DNA of 64,000 nucleotides from Bacteroides pyogenes_A. GTDB lineage: Bacteria; Bacteroidota; Bacteroidia; Bacteroidales; Bacteroidaceae. Made by a program: the position numbers and the translations under genes. The stretch's first letter is position 1. Each line of letters opens with the position of its first letter. The stretch is from NCBI RefSeq assembly GCF_048595595.1, contig NZ_CP184347.1, one strand, 5' to 3'. Below, piece by piece: positions 17,004 through 26,384 of this stretch. The notes under the pieces are model-generated. The model searched no databases. It was given only the letters and a program-made list of their open reading frames with translations, and had not been told where the DNA came from.

Positions 17004-18134
17004 ATGGCAAAAATTTCATCGGCTGCATTTGCAGATACCAAACCGCATTACCATATACTTGACGGGTTGCGTGGAGTAGCGGCTTTGGTTGTGGTTTGTT
17101 TTCATATATTCGAAGCTTATGCGACCAGTCATTTAGATCAACGAATCAATCACGGATATCTGGCGGTCGACTTTTTCTTTATTTTATCAGGCTTTGTTAT
17201 AGGCTATGCCTACGACGACCGTTGGAAAAGAATGACGATTAAGGAGTTTATCAAACGTCGGTTGATTCGCCTGCATCCTATGGTGGTGATGGGAGCTGTT
17301 ATCGGGGCTGTCATGTTTTATACGCAAGGTTGTTCTGTATGGGATGTTACTAAAGTATCCATAGGCATACTTCTTTTGTCTATGCTTCTGAATGCTTTGT
17401 TGATTCCTATGACTACCGGATTCGAAATTCGAGGTGTAGGGGAAATGTATCCTTTGAACGGACCCAGTTGGTCGTTACTTTTTGAGTATATAGGCAATCT
17501 GTTGTATGTGTTTTTTATTCGTAAACTTTCTACTGCTGCTCTTTCGGTATTGGTATTGCTGGCAGCTTTCGGGCTGGGAATCTTTGCTATTTTTGGACCG
17601 CTCGGCGATATTTGCGTAGGATATGCAATGACGGGAGAAAATATCGTAGGCGGATTTCTCCGTTTGTTATTTTCATTCTCGGCAGGATTGCTCATGTCAC
17701 GTCTATTCAATCCCGTTCGTATTAAAGGTGCTTTTTGGATAGGAGGTATATCTATCGTGATGTTGGCGGCCGTGCCCCGTATTGGCGGTAGCGAAAATCT
17801 TTGGATGAACGGCATTTACGATACCGTTTGCGTGGTTCTTCTCTTTCCTCTCATTGTCTGGTTGGGAGCTTCAGGAAAAACTACGGATAGGGTAACTGCG
17901 CGCATTTGTACGTTTCTGGGTGATATATCATATCCTTTGTATATGGTGCATTATCCTTTTATATATTTATATTATGCTTGGGTGAAGAATGAGAATCTTA
18001 CGTTTGCAGAATCTTTACCCGGAGCTTTGGCACTTATTGTCGGTTCTGTTTTATTGGCTTATCTGTGTCTGAAACTATACGACGAACCTGTTCGCAAGTT
18101 TTTGACGAAATGTTTTTTACATAAACGTGCATAG
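17004..18134 (+). CDS. acyltransferase 3 family membrane protein
   Basis: 376 residues, about ten membrane segments. The N-terminal signature HILDGLRGVAALVVVCFHIFE, with HGYLAVDFFFILSGFVIGYAYDD and a basic KEFIKRRLIRLHPM after it, is diagnostic of the acyltransferase 3 (OafA/NodX-like) family, which O-acylates exported glycans or lipids at the inner membrane. Near the C-terminus, LGDISYPLYMVHYPFIYLYY is another family hallmark. The substrate is unknown. It is co-transcribed with the broken GrpB gene; no polysaccharide genes are adjacent. Confidence 0.92.
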   Translation: MAKISSAAFADTKPHYHILDGLRGVAALVVVCFHIFEAYATSHLDQRINHGYLAVDFFFILSGFVIGYAYDDRWKRMTIKEFIKRRLIRLHPMVVMGAVIGAVMFYTQGCSVWDVTKVSIGILLLSMLLNALLIPMTTGFEIRGVGEMYPLNGPSWSLLFEYIGNLLYVFFIRKLSTAALSVLVLLAAFGLGIFAIFGPLGDICVGYAMTGENIVGGFLRLLFSFSAGLLMSRLFNPVRIKGAFWIGGISIVMLAAVPRIGGSENLWMNGIYDTVCVVLLFPLIVWLGASGKTTDRVTARICTFLGDISYPLYMVHYPFIYLYYAWVKNENLTFAESLPGALALIVGSVLLAYLCLKLYDEPVRKFLTKCFLHKRA

Positions 18135-18222
18135 TATTCAAGGCATAAACCGAATAATGCGACACTTCTTCCGACAACAAAGAAAACATCAAACCTTATG
18201 TGGTTATCTGAAAATAAACATG

Positions 18223-18230
18223 TAAATTTG
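18223..18230 (+). promoter_or_regulatory. -7 element of leuS
   Basis: TAAATTTG matches TAnnTTTG and leaves a leader of about 46 nt before the leuS ATG. The upstream element is weak. Confidence 0.45.
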
Positions 18231-18282
18231 CCCGTTCATTGGGAATAGAATATAAATCACTATAAATAAAAAGATTATCACT

Positions 18283-21120
18283 ATGGAGTATAATTTCGGG
18301 GAGATTGAAAAGAAGTGGCAGAAACGATGGGTGGAGAACAAAACCTATCGGGTGACGGAAGATGAATCGAAGCAGAAATTTTATGTACTGAATATGTTTC
18401 CTTATCCTTCGGGGGCAGGATTGCACGTAGGTCATCCGCTGGGATACATCGCTTCGGATATTTACGCGCGTTACAAGCGTTTGCAGGGATTCAACGTCCT
18501 CAATCCGATGGGATACGACGCATACGGACTTCCTGCCGAGCAATATGCCATTCAGACCGGTCAGCATCCTGAAGTGACTACAAAAGCAAATATCGAGCGC
18601 TATCGCGAACAACTTGATAAAATAGGGTTTTGTTTCGATTGGGACAGAGAGATAAAAACTTGTGAGCCGGAATACTATCATTGGACGCAATGGGCTTTTC
18701 AGAGAATGTTCGGAAGTTATTATTGCAACGATGCTTGCCGCGCGCTTCCCATCGAAGAACTGATTCATCATTTCGAAGCGAAAGGAACCGAGGGGCTGAA
18801 CGTTGCTTGTAGTGAAGAACTCTGTTTTACGGCTACCGAGTGGAAAGCAAAAAGCGAAAAAGAACAGCAGGAAATTTTGATGAACTATCGCATTGCTTAT
18901 CTGGGCGAGACGATGGTGAATTGGTGTCCTGCGTTGGGTACGGTATTGGCGAATGATGAAGTGGTGGACGGCGTGAGCGAACGCGGCGGCCATCCTGTTG
19001 TTCAACGGAAGATGCGCCAGTGGTGTTTGCGCGTATCGGCCTATGCGCAGCGTTTGCTCGACGGATTGGATACGGTGGACTGGACGGAATCTCTGAAAGA
19101 AACGCAGAAGAACTGGATAGGACGCAGCGAAGGCGCCGAAGTACAGTTTAAGGTGAAAGACAGCGATTTGGAATTTACCATATTTACTACCCGTGCCGAT
19201 ACGATGTTCGGCGTTACTTTCATGGTATTGGCTCCGGAAAGCGAATTGGTAGAGCGGTTGACTACTCCGGAACATAAAGCCGAAGTGGAGGCTTATCTCG
19301 AACGTACGAAGAAACGTACCGAACGCGAACGTATTTCCGATCGCAGCGTGAGCGGAGTGTTCAGTGGTTCGTACGCCATTAATCCGTTTACGGGCGAAGC
19401 CGTTCCTGTGTGGATCAGCGATTACGTACTGGCAGGATATGGAACGGGAGCCATCATGGCTGTTCCTGCGCACGATAGCCGCGATTATGCGTTTGCCAAA
19501 CATTTCGGATTGGAGATTCGTCCGTTGGTGGAAGGATGCGATGTGAGCGAAGAAAGTTTCGACGCCAAAGAAGGAATCGTATGCAATTCGCCGAGAGTGG
19601 GGAGTGAAAGTGATTCTTGCAGTCTGAATCTGAACGGATTGACAGTGAAAGAAGCCATCGAGGCAACCAAGAAATATGTGAAAGAACATCGGTTGGGACG
19701 GGTGAAAGTGAATTTCCGTCTGCGCGATGCCATCTTCTCCCGCCAGCGTTATTGGGGCGAACCGTTTCCGGTTTATTACAAAGACGGAATGCCTTATATG
19801 ATAGATGAAAGTTCTCTGCCGCTCGAACTTCCCGAAGTTGCCAAGTTTCTGCCTACGGAAACAGGAGAACCTCCGTTGGGACATGCTAAAAAATGGGCAT
19901 GGGATACGGTGAACAAACGTGTGGTGGAAAATGAGAAAATCGATCATCTGACCGTGTTTCCGCTGGAACTGAATACCATGCCGGGATTTGCCGGTTCTTC
20001 GGCTTACTACCTGCGCTATATGGACCCGCATAACCGTGAAGCATTGGTCGATCCGAAGATAAACCGCTATTGGCAAAATGTAGATTTGTATGTGGGCGGT
20101 ACGGAACATGCCACCGGTCACCTTATTTATTCGCGTTTTTGGAATAAGTTCCTGCACGACATCGGTGTTTCGGTAGTGGAAGAACCGTTCCAAAAGTTAG
20201 TGAACCAGGGTATGATTCAAGGACGGAGTAATTTTGTATACCGCATTAAAGATACCAATACATTCGTTTCCCTGAATCTGAAAGACGAATACGATGTGAC
20301 TCCCATTCACGTAGACGTGAATATCGTATCGGGCGATGTGCTCGATGTGGAAGCCTTCAAGGCATGGCGTCCCGAATATGAGAACGCCGAGTTCATTCTT
20401 GAAAACGGAAAGTACATCTGCGGATGGGCTGTGGAAAAAATGAGCAAGTCGATGTTCAACGTGGTGAATCCCGATATGATTGTAGATAAGTACGGAGCCG
20501 ATACGTTGCGTATGTATGAAATGTTCCTCGGTCCGGTAGAACAGTCGAAGCCTTGGGATACGAACGGTATCGACGGTGTGCATCGCTTCATCCGCAAGTT
20601 CTGGTCGCTCTTTTACAGTCGCGCGGGCGAATACCTGGTGAAAGACGAGCCGGCAACGAAAGAAGAACTCAAAGCGCTTCACAAACTTATAAAAAAAGTG
20701 ACGGGAGATATCGAACAGTTCTCTTACAACACGTCGGTCAGCGCGTTTATGATTTGTGTAAACGAACTATCGGCCTTGAAATGCTGCAAGAAAGAGATAT
20801 TGGAGCAGCTTGCCATCGTGCTCGCTCCTTTCGCTCCTCACGTATGCGAAGAATTGTGGCACACACTCGGACACGATACTTCCGTGTGCGATGCCCAATG
20901 GCCTCTGTGCAACGAAGAATATCTGAAGGAAGATACCGTAAACTATACTGTTTCTTTCAACGGCAAGGCTCGTTTCAATATGGAGTTTTCCGCCGATGCC
21001 ACATCGGAGGCCATTGAGAAAGAAGTGTTGGCCGACGAACGTTCGCAGAAGTGGATAGAAGGCAAGACACCTAAAAAGGTTATCGTTGTTCCGAAGAAGA
21101 TTGTCAACGTAGTTGTGTAA
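18283..21120 (+). CDS. leuS: leucyl-tRNA synthetase
   Basis: 945 residues, a full-length class Ia LeuRS that charges tRNA-Leu and edits misactivated amino acids. The catalytic HIGH box appears as HVGHPLGYIASD near residue 50 and the KMSKS loop as KMSKSMFNVVNPD near residue 720. The CP1 editing insertion is present, with the threonine-rich TTRADTMFGVTFMVLAPES and DYVLAGYGTGAIMAVPAHD. The start MEYNFGEIEKKWQKRW is the expected family N-terminus. It is transcribed alone from its own promoter-like site; YitT follows after 59 bp. Confidence 0.98.
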   Translation: MEYNFGEIEKKWQKRWVENKTYRVTEDESKQKFYVLNMFPYPSGAGLHVGHPLGYIASDIYARYKRLQGFNVLNPMGYDAYGLPAEQYAIQTGQHPEVTTKANIERYREQLDKIGFCFDWDREIKTCEPEYYHWTQWAFQRMFGSYYCNDACRALPIEELIHHFEAKGTEGLNVACSEELCFTATEWKAKSEKEQQEILMNYRIAYLGETMVNWCPALGTVLANDEVVDGVSERGGHPVVQRKMRQWCLRVSAYAQRLLDGLDTVDWTESLKETQKNWIGRSEGAEVQFKVKDSDLEFTIFTTRADTMFGVTFMVLAPESELVERLTTPEHKAEVEAYLERTKKRTERERISDRSVSGVFSGSYAINPFTGEAVPVWISDYVLAGYGTGAIMAVPAHDSRDYAFAKHFGLEIRPLVEGCDVSEESFDAKEGIVCNSPRVGSESDSCSLNLNGLTVKEAIEATKKYVKEHRLGRVKVNFRLRDAIFSRQRYWGEPFPVYYKDGMPYMIDESSLPLELPEVAKFLPTETGEPPLGHAKKWAWDTVNKRVVENEKIDHLTVFPLELNTMPGFAGSSAYYLRYMDPHNREALVDPKINRYWQNVDLYVGGTEHATGHLIYSRFWNKFLHDIGVSVVEEPFQKLVNQGMIQGRSNFVYRIKDTNTFVSLNLKDEYDVTPIHVDVNIVSGDVLDVEAFKAWRPEYENAEFILENGKYICGWAVEKMSKSMFNVVNPDMIVDKYGADTLRMYEMFLGPVEQSKPWDTNGIDGVHRFIRKFWSLFYSRAGEYLVKDEPATKEELKALHKLIKKVTGDIEQFSYNTSVSAFMICVNELSALKCCKKEILEQLAIVLAPFAPHVCEELWHTLGHDTSVCDAQWPLCNEEYLKEDTVNYTVSFNGKARFNMEFSADATSEAIEKEVLADERSQKWIEGKTPKKVIVVPKKIVNVVV

Positions 21121-21179
21121 AACGTTGTAATCCTTATAAACACGAGATTAAAAACTTCGTCAATCTATAAACAAATCAT

Positions 21180-22097
21180 ATGTACAGACCTGCCAAAGCC
21201 GATATTATGAGAGAGGTGAAAGATTATTTTTACATCACTCTCGGATTGATCAGTTATTCATTCGGATGGGCGGCATTTTTGCTTCCTTATGAGATAACCA
21301 CCGGAGGGACAACCGGTATCAGCGCTATCATTTATTATGCCAGCGGATTTCCCATTCAATGGTCTTATTTCATTATCAATGCCGTACTGATGACGTTTGC
21401 CATTCGTATTTTGGGACCGAAGTTCAGCATAAAGACTACTTATGCCATTTTCATGCTGACGTTTCTGTTATGGCTGTTTCAGTTGTTGGTGAATAATTAC
21501 GTGCATGTTCCCGATATGTCAATAAACGGAAAGCCTCTTATATTGGGAGCGGGGCAAGACTTCATGGCGTGCATCATCGGAGCTGCCATGTGCGGTGTCG
21601 GTCTGGGCATTACCTTCAATTATAACGGAAGCACAGGCGGCACGGATATTATCGCTGCCATCGTGAATAAATATAAAGATGTCAGTCTCGGTAGGATGAT
21701 TATGATTTGCGATGTGTTCATCATCACCTCTTGCTATTTTGTGTTTCATGACTGGCGGCGTGTTATCTTCGGCTTTGTCACGCTGTTCATCATCGGTGTC
21801 GTGCTCGACTGGGTAATCAACAGTGCCCGCCAGTCGGTTCAATTCTTTATATTTTCTCAGAAATACGATGAAATAGCCGACCGTATCATAAAAGATACTC
21901 ATCGCGGAGTCACTGTGCTCGACGGTAAGGGATGGTACAGCAAAAACAATGTGAAAGTGCTTGTGGTATTGGCAAAGAAACGCCAGTCGCTGGATATTTT
22001 CCGTTTGGTGAAAGGTATCGACCCGAACGCTTTCATTTCGCAAAGTTCTGTCATCGGTGTGTATGGCGAAGGATTCGATCAGTTGAAAGTGAAATAA
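21180..22097 (+). CDS. YitT family membrane protein
   Basis: 305 residues. Five to six membrane helices occupy roughly residues 15-220 (ITLGLISYSFGWAAFLLPYE, GGTTGISAIIYYASGFPIQ, ACIIGAAMCGVGLGITFNYNGS), matching the YitT family. A C-terminal DUF2179 domain follows (KYDEIADRIIKDTHRGVTVL...GWYSKNNVKVLVVLAKKRQ). Family members are uncharacterised inner-membrane proteins, and no substrate can be assigned. An alternative ATG at 21207 would remove nine residues. It is followed 98 bp later by rdgB on the same strand. Confidence 0.93.
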   Translation: MYRPAKADIMREVKDYFYITLGLISYSFGWAAFLLPYEITTGGTTGISAIIYYASGFPIQWSYFIINAVLMTFAIRILGPKFSIKTTYAIFMLTFLLWLFQLLVNNYVHVPDMSINGKPLILGAGQDFMACIIGAAMCGVGLGITFNYNGSTGGTDIIAAIVNKYKDVSLGRMIMICDVFIITSCYFVFHDWRRVIFGFVTLFIIGVVLDWVINSARQSVQFFIFSQKYDEIADRIIKDTHRGVTVLDGKGWYSKNNVKVLVVLAKKRQSLDIFRLVKGIDPNAFISQSSVIGVYGEGFDQLKVK

Positions 22098-22195
22098 AGA
22101 AGAATATTTACTGTTGCTTTCGGTTTCCGGATTATGAGTTGCCTGAAGAGGAGGCTGAAAGTGAAAGTAAGTATTTATAAAGTGTATTTGAAATA

Positions 22196-22780
22196 ATGAA
22201 ACTTGTATTTGCTACCAATAATGCCCATAAACTGGAAGAAATCTCTTCCATATTGGGCGATAAAATCGAACTTCTCAGCCTGAAAGATATCGGTTGCCAT
22301 GCGGATATTCCCGAAACAGCCGATACGCTCGAGGGCAACGCTTTATTAAAATCATCGTTCATTTACCGGAATTACGGATTGAACAGCTTCGGCGATGATA
22401 CCGGACTGGAAGTGGAAGCTCTTGGCGGAGCTCCGGGAGTATATTCCGCCCGTTATGCCGGCGGAGAAGGACACGATTCTCAAGCCAACATGCGCAAATT
22501 GCTTTGTGAACTGGAAGAAGTGGAAAACCGTAAAGCCCGGTTCCGTACGGCCATCTCACTTATTCTCGATGGTAAGGAATATCTTTTCGAGGGCATAATC
22601 AACGGAGAGATTATCAAAGAAAAACGGGGCGGCTCCGGCTTCGGTTACGATCCCATCTTCAAACCCGAAGGATATGAACAAACCTTTGCTGAACTGGGAG
22701 CTGAGGTGAAGAATGAAATCAGCCACCGGGCATTGGCTGTGAAGAAATTGGCTCAATTTCTGAAAGAAATAGAGGAATAG
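22196..22780 (+). CDS. rdgB: non-canonical purine NTP pyrophosphatase (RdgB/HAM1)
   Basis: 194 residues, the usual length. RdgB hydrolyses dITP, ITP and XTP to monophosphates, keeping deaminated purines out of nucleic acids. Motifs: LVFATNNAHKLEEI at the N-terminus, SFGDDTGLEVEALGGAPGVYSARYAG (active-site loop with the catalytic Asp), RTAISLILDG, and GGSGFGYDPIFKPEGYEQTFAEL, then EISHRALAVKKL. It is followed by a terminator shared with the convergent DUF1905 gene. Confidence 0.97.
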   Translation: MKLVFATNNAHKLEEISSILGDKIELLSLKDIGCHADIPETADTLEGNALLKSSFIYRNYGLNSFGDDTGLEVEALGGAPGVYSARYAGGEGHDSQANMRKLLCELEEVENRKARFRTAISLILDGKEYLFEGIINGEIIKEKRGGSGFGYDPIFKPEGYEQTFAELGAEVKNEISHRALAVKKLAQFLKEIEE

Positions 22781-22826
22781 AAATGACTTGATAATATGAT
22801 TATTGCCGTTGATACAATTAATTAAA

Positions 22827-22889
22827 AAGCTCTATATATCTTTATTAATCGGTGTTACAGGCATTTTGCAATATAGAGGCTTGTTTTTT
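22827..22889. terminator. bidirectional terminator between rdgB and the DUF1905 gene
   Basis: AAGCTCTATAT (22827-22837) pairs with ATATAGAGGCTT (22871-22882) apart from one bulged C. T6 follows on the plus side and an A5 run precedes on the left, so both strands have a U tract. The loop is long (~33 nt). Confidence 0.6.
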
Positions 22890-22903
22890 AGATTACAAAC
22901 AGT

Positions 22904-23191
22904 CTAAATCCAGAGATAAACTTTTATCTCGCTGTCGATCCCGATATTTTCCTTTTTCCTTATTTCTGCTTTGATTGGAAGCAGATATGTTTTACGTTTC
23001 GTGTCAAACCAAATGGCGGTTTCCCACTGGCTATGACCTATTTTTGCCACCGCTTTCATCCGTCCCCAACCTTCTTCCTGAAATTTCAGGTTTGCCCTGA
23101 TTTCGTTTGACATTTCTTCGGGGAGGGAAACGAAATACCAGCACTGCTGCCAAGGTATGGCTGAAAACTCATATTTTATTCTGTTTTTCAT
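22904..23191 (-). CDS. DUF1905 domain protein
   Basis: 95 residues from ATG 23191 (MKNRIKYEFSAIPWQ); a longer frame exists only from a TTG at 23233. It matches DUF1905, a small beta-barrel domain: WYFVSLPEEMSNEIRANL, GRMKAVAKIGHSQWETAIW, then TYLLPIKAEIRKKENIGIDSE. DUF1905 proteins are uncharacterised; some are fused to a YdeI-like domain, which is absent here. It is monocistronic and convergent with rdgB. The 403-bp gap to its right (23192-23594) shows no gene. Confidence 0.82.
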   Translation of the reverse strand: MKNRIKYEFSAIPWQQCWYFVSLPEEMSNEIRANLKFQEEGWGRMKAVAKIGHSQWETAIWFDTKRKTYLLPIKAEIRKKENIGIDSEIKVYLWI

Positions 23192-23594
23192 TTCAATCGG
23201 TATTCGGGACAGAAATTGATATGTTACCGCCAAAAGCGCTCTATCAGCATCTTCGGATTCCTATTATACTTTGCCTTTACCGGGTACTCTCGCAATTATA
23301 TGCTGCCATAATATCGAAGCGATTTTTTTCTTATACAAGTTGGCGGGAAAAAGTTTTACCGGACAGCATAAAATTGAATATTTTTTATTACTGATATTTT
23401 ATTTAAATGAAATACTTACAACGGAATATTTGTGTTCAAAGAATAATAACGTGTGTAAAATATGTAAATTAAAAGATTATCTTAAGTGTATTAACGAATC
23501 CAATGGATGTTCCGGTGGAAAGTGTCAACGGACTTGCGCCGGTGAAAATTTCCATACGCAAGCCCGTGATAGTATAACACGCATTCGGTTACCG

Positions 23595-24962
23595 TCAGGC
23601 AAGTACGCCTTTCAGTGTGGCAGAACTGGATTCGGTGATACGGACGTTTACGAAATCACCTATGCGGTGACCGCCACGGTCGAATACTACAACCCGATTT
23701 TGCTCCGTGCGTCCGAAAAGCTGCTCGCGCGAGCGTTTGGAAACACCCTCTACCAACACTTCGTACGTTTTTCCGATGCAGCGGGCATTCGATTCTGCCG
23801 ACAGGCGATTCTGCAGAGCGATAATTTCGTTAAGCCGGCGTACCTTCACTTCTTCGGGCACATTATCTTCGAGATGTTTCGATGCATACGTGCCGGGACG
23901 TTCGGAATATTTGAACATAAAGGCTGCGTCGTATCCGCACTCTTCCATGAGCGAGAGCGACAGTTGGTGGTCTTCCTCTGTCTCTGAATGAAAACCGGAA
24001 AAAATATCGGTACTCAGTCCGCAGTCGGGGATAATACGTTTGATGGCGGCTACACGTTCCAGATACCATTCGCGGGTGTATTTACGATTCATCAGTTTCA
24101 GGATGCGCGAACTTCCGCTCTGCACAGGTAGGTGGATGTGTTTACACACATTGGGCATTTGGGCGATGACTTCCAGCGTTTCGTCGCTCATATCTTTAGG
24201 ATGCGAAGTGGTAAAACGAATGCGCACGCCCGGAGCCGCCTCCGCTACTGTACGCAGCAATGCCGGAAAAGTAATCATTTCACCCGAAGGCTTCTCGAAG
24301 CGGTAGGAGTTGACATTCTGTCCTAACAGTGTAATCTCTTTGTAACCTTTGCTTACCAGATCTTCTACTTCGTTCAGGATGCTTTCCACATCGCGGCTCC
24401 GTTCGCGTCCGCGGGTGTAGGGCACGATGCAGTAAGTACAGAAATTGTTGCAACCGCGCATGATGGAAACAAAACCCGAGATATGATTTCCGCAGATGCG
24501 CGAGGGAATCACGTCGCGGTAAGTCTCGGTAGTGGAAAGCTCTACGTTGATGGCTTTCTCGCCCGCCTCTACCGAAGCGATAAGTTCGGGCAAGGTGAGA
24601 TAAGCATCGGGTCCCACCACCAGATCGACGTGGTGATTGGTGATAAGGTCATCCTTCACCCGTTCGGCCATACAGCCCAATACGCCCACGATGAGATTCT
24701 TCTTCTTTTTCTTCAGTGAGTGGAAAAACTCAAGGCGGTTCAGGATCTTTTGCTCGGCATTGTCGCGGATGGAACAGGTATTCATAAACACTGCATCCGC
24801 TTCTTCGAGCGATTCAGCCGGAGAATATCCTGCCATTTGCATCACGGAGGCTATCACCTCGCTGTCGGCTACATTCATTTGGCAGCCGTAGGTTTCGATA
24901 AACAACTTTTTGTTGTCATCGGCAGTTGCGGATTTAAAGTCCGCTCCCGTCAATTCATTCAT
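23595..24962 (-). CDS. miaB: tRNA-2-methylthio-N6-dimethylallyladenosine synthase
   Basis: 455 residues. MiaB is a radical-SAM methylthiotransferase that adds the 2-methylthio group to i6A37 of tRNAs reading UNN codons. The N-terminal UPF0004 domain has KLFIETYGCQMNVADSEV, MNTCSIRDNAEQK and VGVLGCMAER, giving the three auxiliary-cluster cysteines. The radical SAM motif is GCNNFCTYCIVPYTRGRE near residue 170, and a TRAM domain closes the C-terminus. The first residues (MNELTGADFKSATADD) are non-conserved in function and are encoded by a near-palindromic DNA element. No other gene is in the transcript. Confidence 0.97.
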   Translation of the reverse strand: MNELTGADFKSATADDNKKLFIETYGCQMNVADSEVIASVMQMAGYSPAESLEEADAVFMNTCSIRDNAEQKILNRLEFFHSLKKKKKNLIVGVLGCMAERVKDDLITNHHVDLVVGPDAYLTLPELIASVEAGEKAINVELSTTETYRDVIPSRICGNHISGFVSIMRGCNNFCTYCIVPYTRGRERSRDVESILNEVEDLVSKGYKEITLLGQNVNSYRFEKPSGEMITFPALLRTVAEAAPGVRIRFTTSHPKDMSDETLEVIAQMPNVCKHIHLPVQSGSSRILKLMNRKYTREWYLERVAAIKRIIPDCGLSTDIFSGFHSETEEDHQLSLSLMEECGYDAAFMFKYSERPGTYASKHLEDNVPEEVKVRRLNEIIALQNRLSAESNARCIGKTYEVLVEGVSKRSREQLFGRTEQNRVVVFDRGGHRIGDFVNVRITESSSATLKGVLA

Positions 24963-25316
24963 ATTCAGTTTCTTTAAAAATTAGTGTGCAAAGATATAAT
25001 AGAAAATCGGGAAATGCGAGAGATTGGTTAAGTTTAGGTGTGAACGGATATGGAGATTTATCATTGTATCCGGCTTAAAGTAAGAGAATGCAGTAAGGAT
25101 TTTGGAGTAAAACAGTCTGTTTTGTTACCAAAAATTGTAAAATAAATGGAGAGAAAGTAGGGTAAAAGTTGCATTAAAGAGATAAAACTTATAATAATTG
25201 TTAATTGGTAACATATTTCTTCTTGAATTCTTGGTAAATTTCAGTTTAATTTTCAAATTTGCATGGTGAAAGAAACATTAGATTTTTTCATAGTTAAGGT
25301 TTAGGTTAAAAAAATT

Positions 25317-25345
25317 AAGGGGAGCTGTGAAGCTGCCCTTTTTTT
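25317..25345 (+). terminator. intrinsic terminator with no annotated gene upstream
   Basis: AAGGGGAGCT and AGCTGCCCTT form a 10-bp stem with one G-G mismatch around GTGA, followed by a T tract. The nearest upstream gene (miaB) reads the other way. Confidence 0.75.
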
Positions 25346-25378
25346 ATGTCCCGCGTTTGTGAAATTCGTGGCGAAAAG

Positions 25379-25409
25379 TTGGCAAGAATCAGATTAAATC
25401 ATACCTTTG
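25379..25409 (+). promoter_or_regulatory. promoter of the gene at 25444
   Basis: TTG at 25379-25381 and TACCTTTG at 25402-25409, spacing 20 bp; predicted leader about 28 nt. Confidence 0.7.
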
Positions 25410-25443
25410 ACGAACAACTTACATTAGAAACGAAAGTGAAACC

Positions 25444-26094
25444 ATGAACGTCGTGACTTTTCTTCTTTTCGTAGGCGGAATAGCCTATTGGGTAGTTCGG
25501 CAAGCTCAAAAGAACAGCGAGGCAGACAACCGCCGCGACTTTTCCATTCCTCCGCAACCGGAGGTGTCTCCCGACGCTGCTCCCGTGTCCGAATCATGGG
25601 GGCGAACTCCTTCTTTAGACGACTTTCTGAATCCCATTCCTTATGAAACAGAGATTATCGGAGGAGAGGAGGGTTCTCGAAAGCAAATAGAGCAAGTGGA
25701 GAGGGAGACGGAAAAAAGCGGAAGAGCTTATAATCCGGCGGGCAGAAAAGCGTTTGAAGGAGAGAGGAGACAGATAAATCGACATCCGGAAAGAGCTGGG
25801 GAACTTTACAATCCAAAGGCAAGCAGGAAAGTGTCCGGAAAGCAGAAGGAACTTTCAAGGCAGGTAGCAGATAAGAAAGCGTTGGAAAATCAGAAGACTC
25901 ATCGGTGGGAAGAAGGAAATCGTTTCGGACAAGAAGGAGAACGTGTGAGCAAGGATGTGCACGATCAGCACGATGACCGGAACAGGTTCTTTGACGATCT
26001 GAGGACTGAAAATGAAGATTTTACCATCCATTCGCCGGAAGAAGCGCGGAAAGCGATTATTTGGGGAGAAATTCTGCAACGAAAACATTTTTAG
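25444..26094 (+). CDS. hypothetical membrane-anchored hydrophilic protein
   Basis: 216 residues, not recognised. A single N-terminal membrane segment (MNVVTFLLFVGGIAYWVV) is followed by a highly charged, probably disordered region of ~180 residues. That region contains two related motifs, RAYNPAGRKAF and ELYNPKASRKV, about 30 residues apart. The C-terminal SPEEARKAIIWGEILQRKH looks like a short conserved helix. It is transcribed from a good promoter and followed by a 290-bp gene-free gap. The anchor-plus-disordered-tail layout suggests a scaffold or envelope role, but nothing specific can be claimed. Confidence 0.8.
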   Translation: MNVVTFLLFVGGIAYWVVRQAQKNSEADNRRDFSIPPQPEVSPDAAPVSESWGRTPSLDDFLNPIPYETEIIGGEEGSRKQIEQVERETEKSGRAYNPAGRKAFEGERRQINRHPERAGELYNPKASRKVSGKQKELSRQVADKKALENQKTHRWEEGNRFGQEGERVSKDVHDQHDDRNRFFDDLRTENEDFTIHSPEEARKAIIWGEILQRKHF

Positions 26095-26384
26095 CAATAA
26101 ATCCACAGATAAGCATGTTTTATAAGACTTTGTTAATAAATCCGGATAGAGACGATAAAGCGCCGAATTTCACGGTTTATTTAATACGTTTCATACTTTC
26201 CCGTTTTTAGGCGGAACTGTTCAACTCCTTCGTATCATTTTTATCAGTAATTTTAAAATAAATAAGCTTTCTTTAAAAGTAACAACTCCCTGAAAATAAT
26301 AAGTTCTAAATCAATGACTTCAAGCAACGACTTCGAAAATATAAACAACCTCAAAAACTAATAACTTCAAAAAACTAACAAACT

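Larger units (their letters stand above)
24963..25443. other. gap with a possible short transcript (13-codon ORF plus terminator)
   Basis: This 480-bp gap holds no ordinary gene. On the plus strand an ATG at 25263 opens a 13-residue peptide (MVKETLDFFIVKV, stop 25302-25304), followed 12 bp later by an intrinsic terminator. CAAATTTG just upstream is one base off the TAnnTTTG promoter. This could be a small RNA, or a leader peptide for the gene at 25444, although that gene has its own promoter downstream of the terminator. Confidence 0.35.

Noticed and set aside
18196..20193. 665-codon minus-strand ORF opposite leuS
   Set aside because: His/Phe/Arg-rich antisense shadow of a certain leucyl-tRNA synthetase gene.
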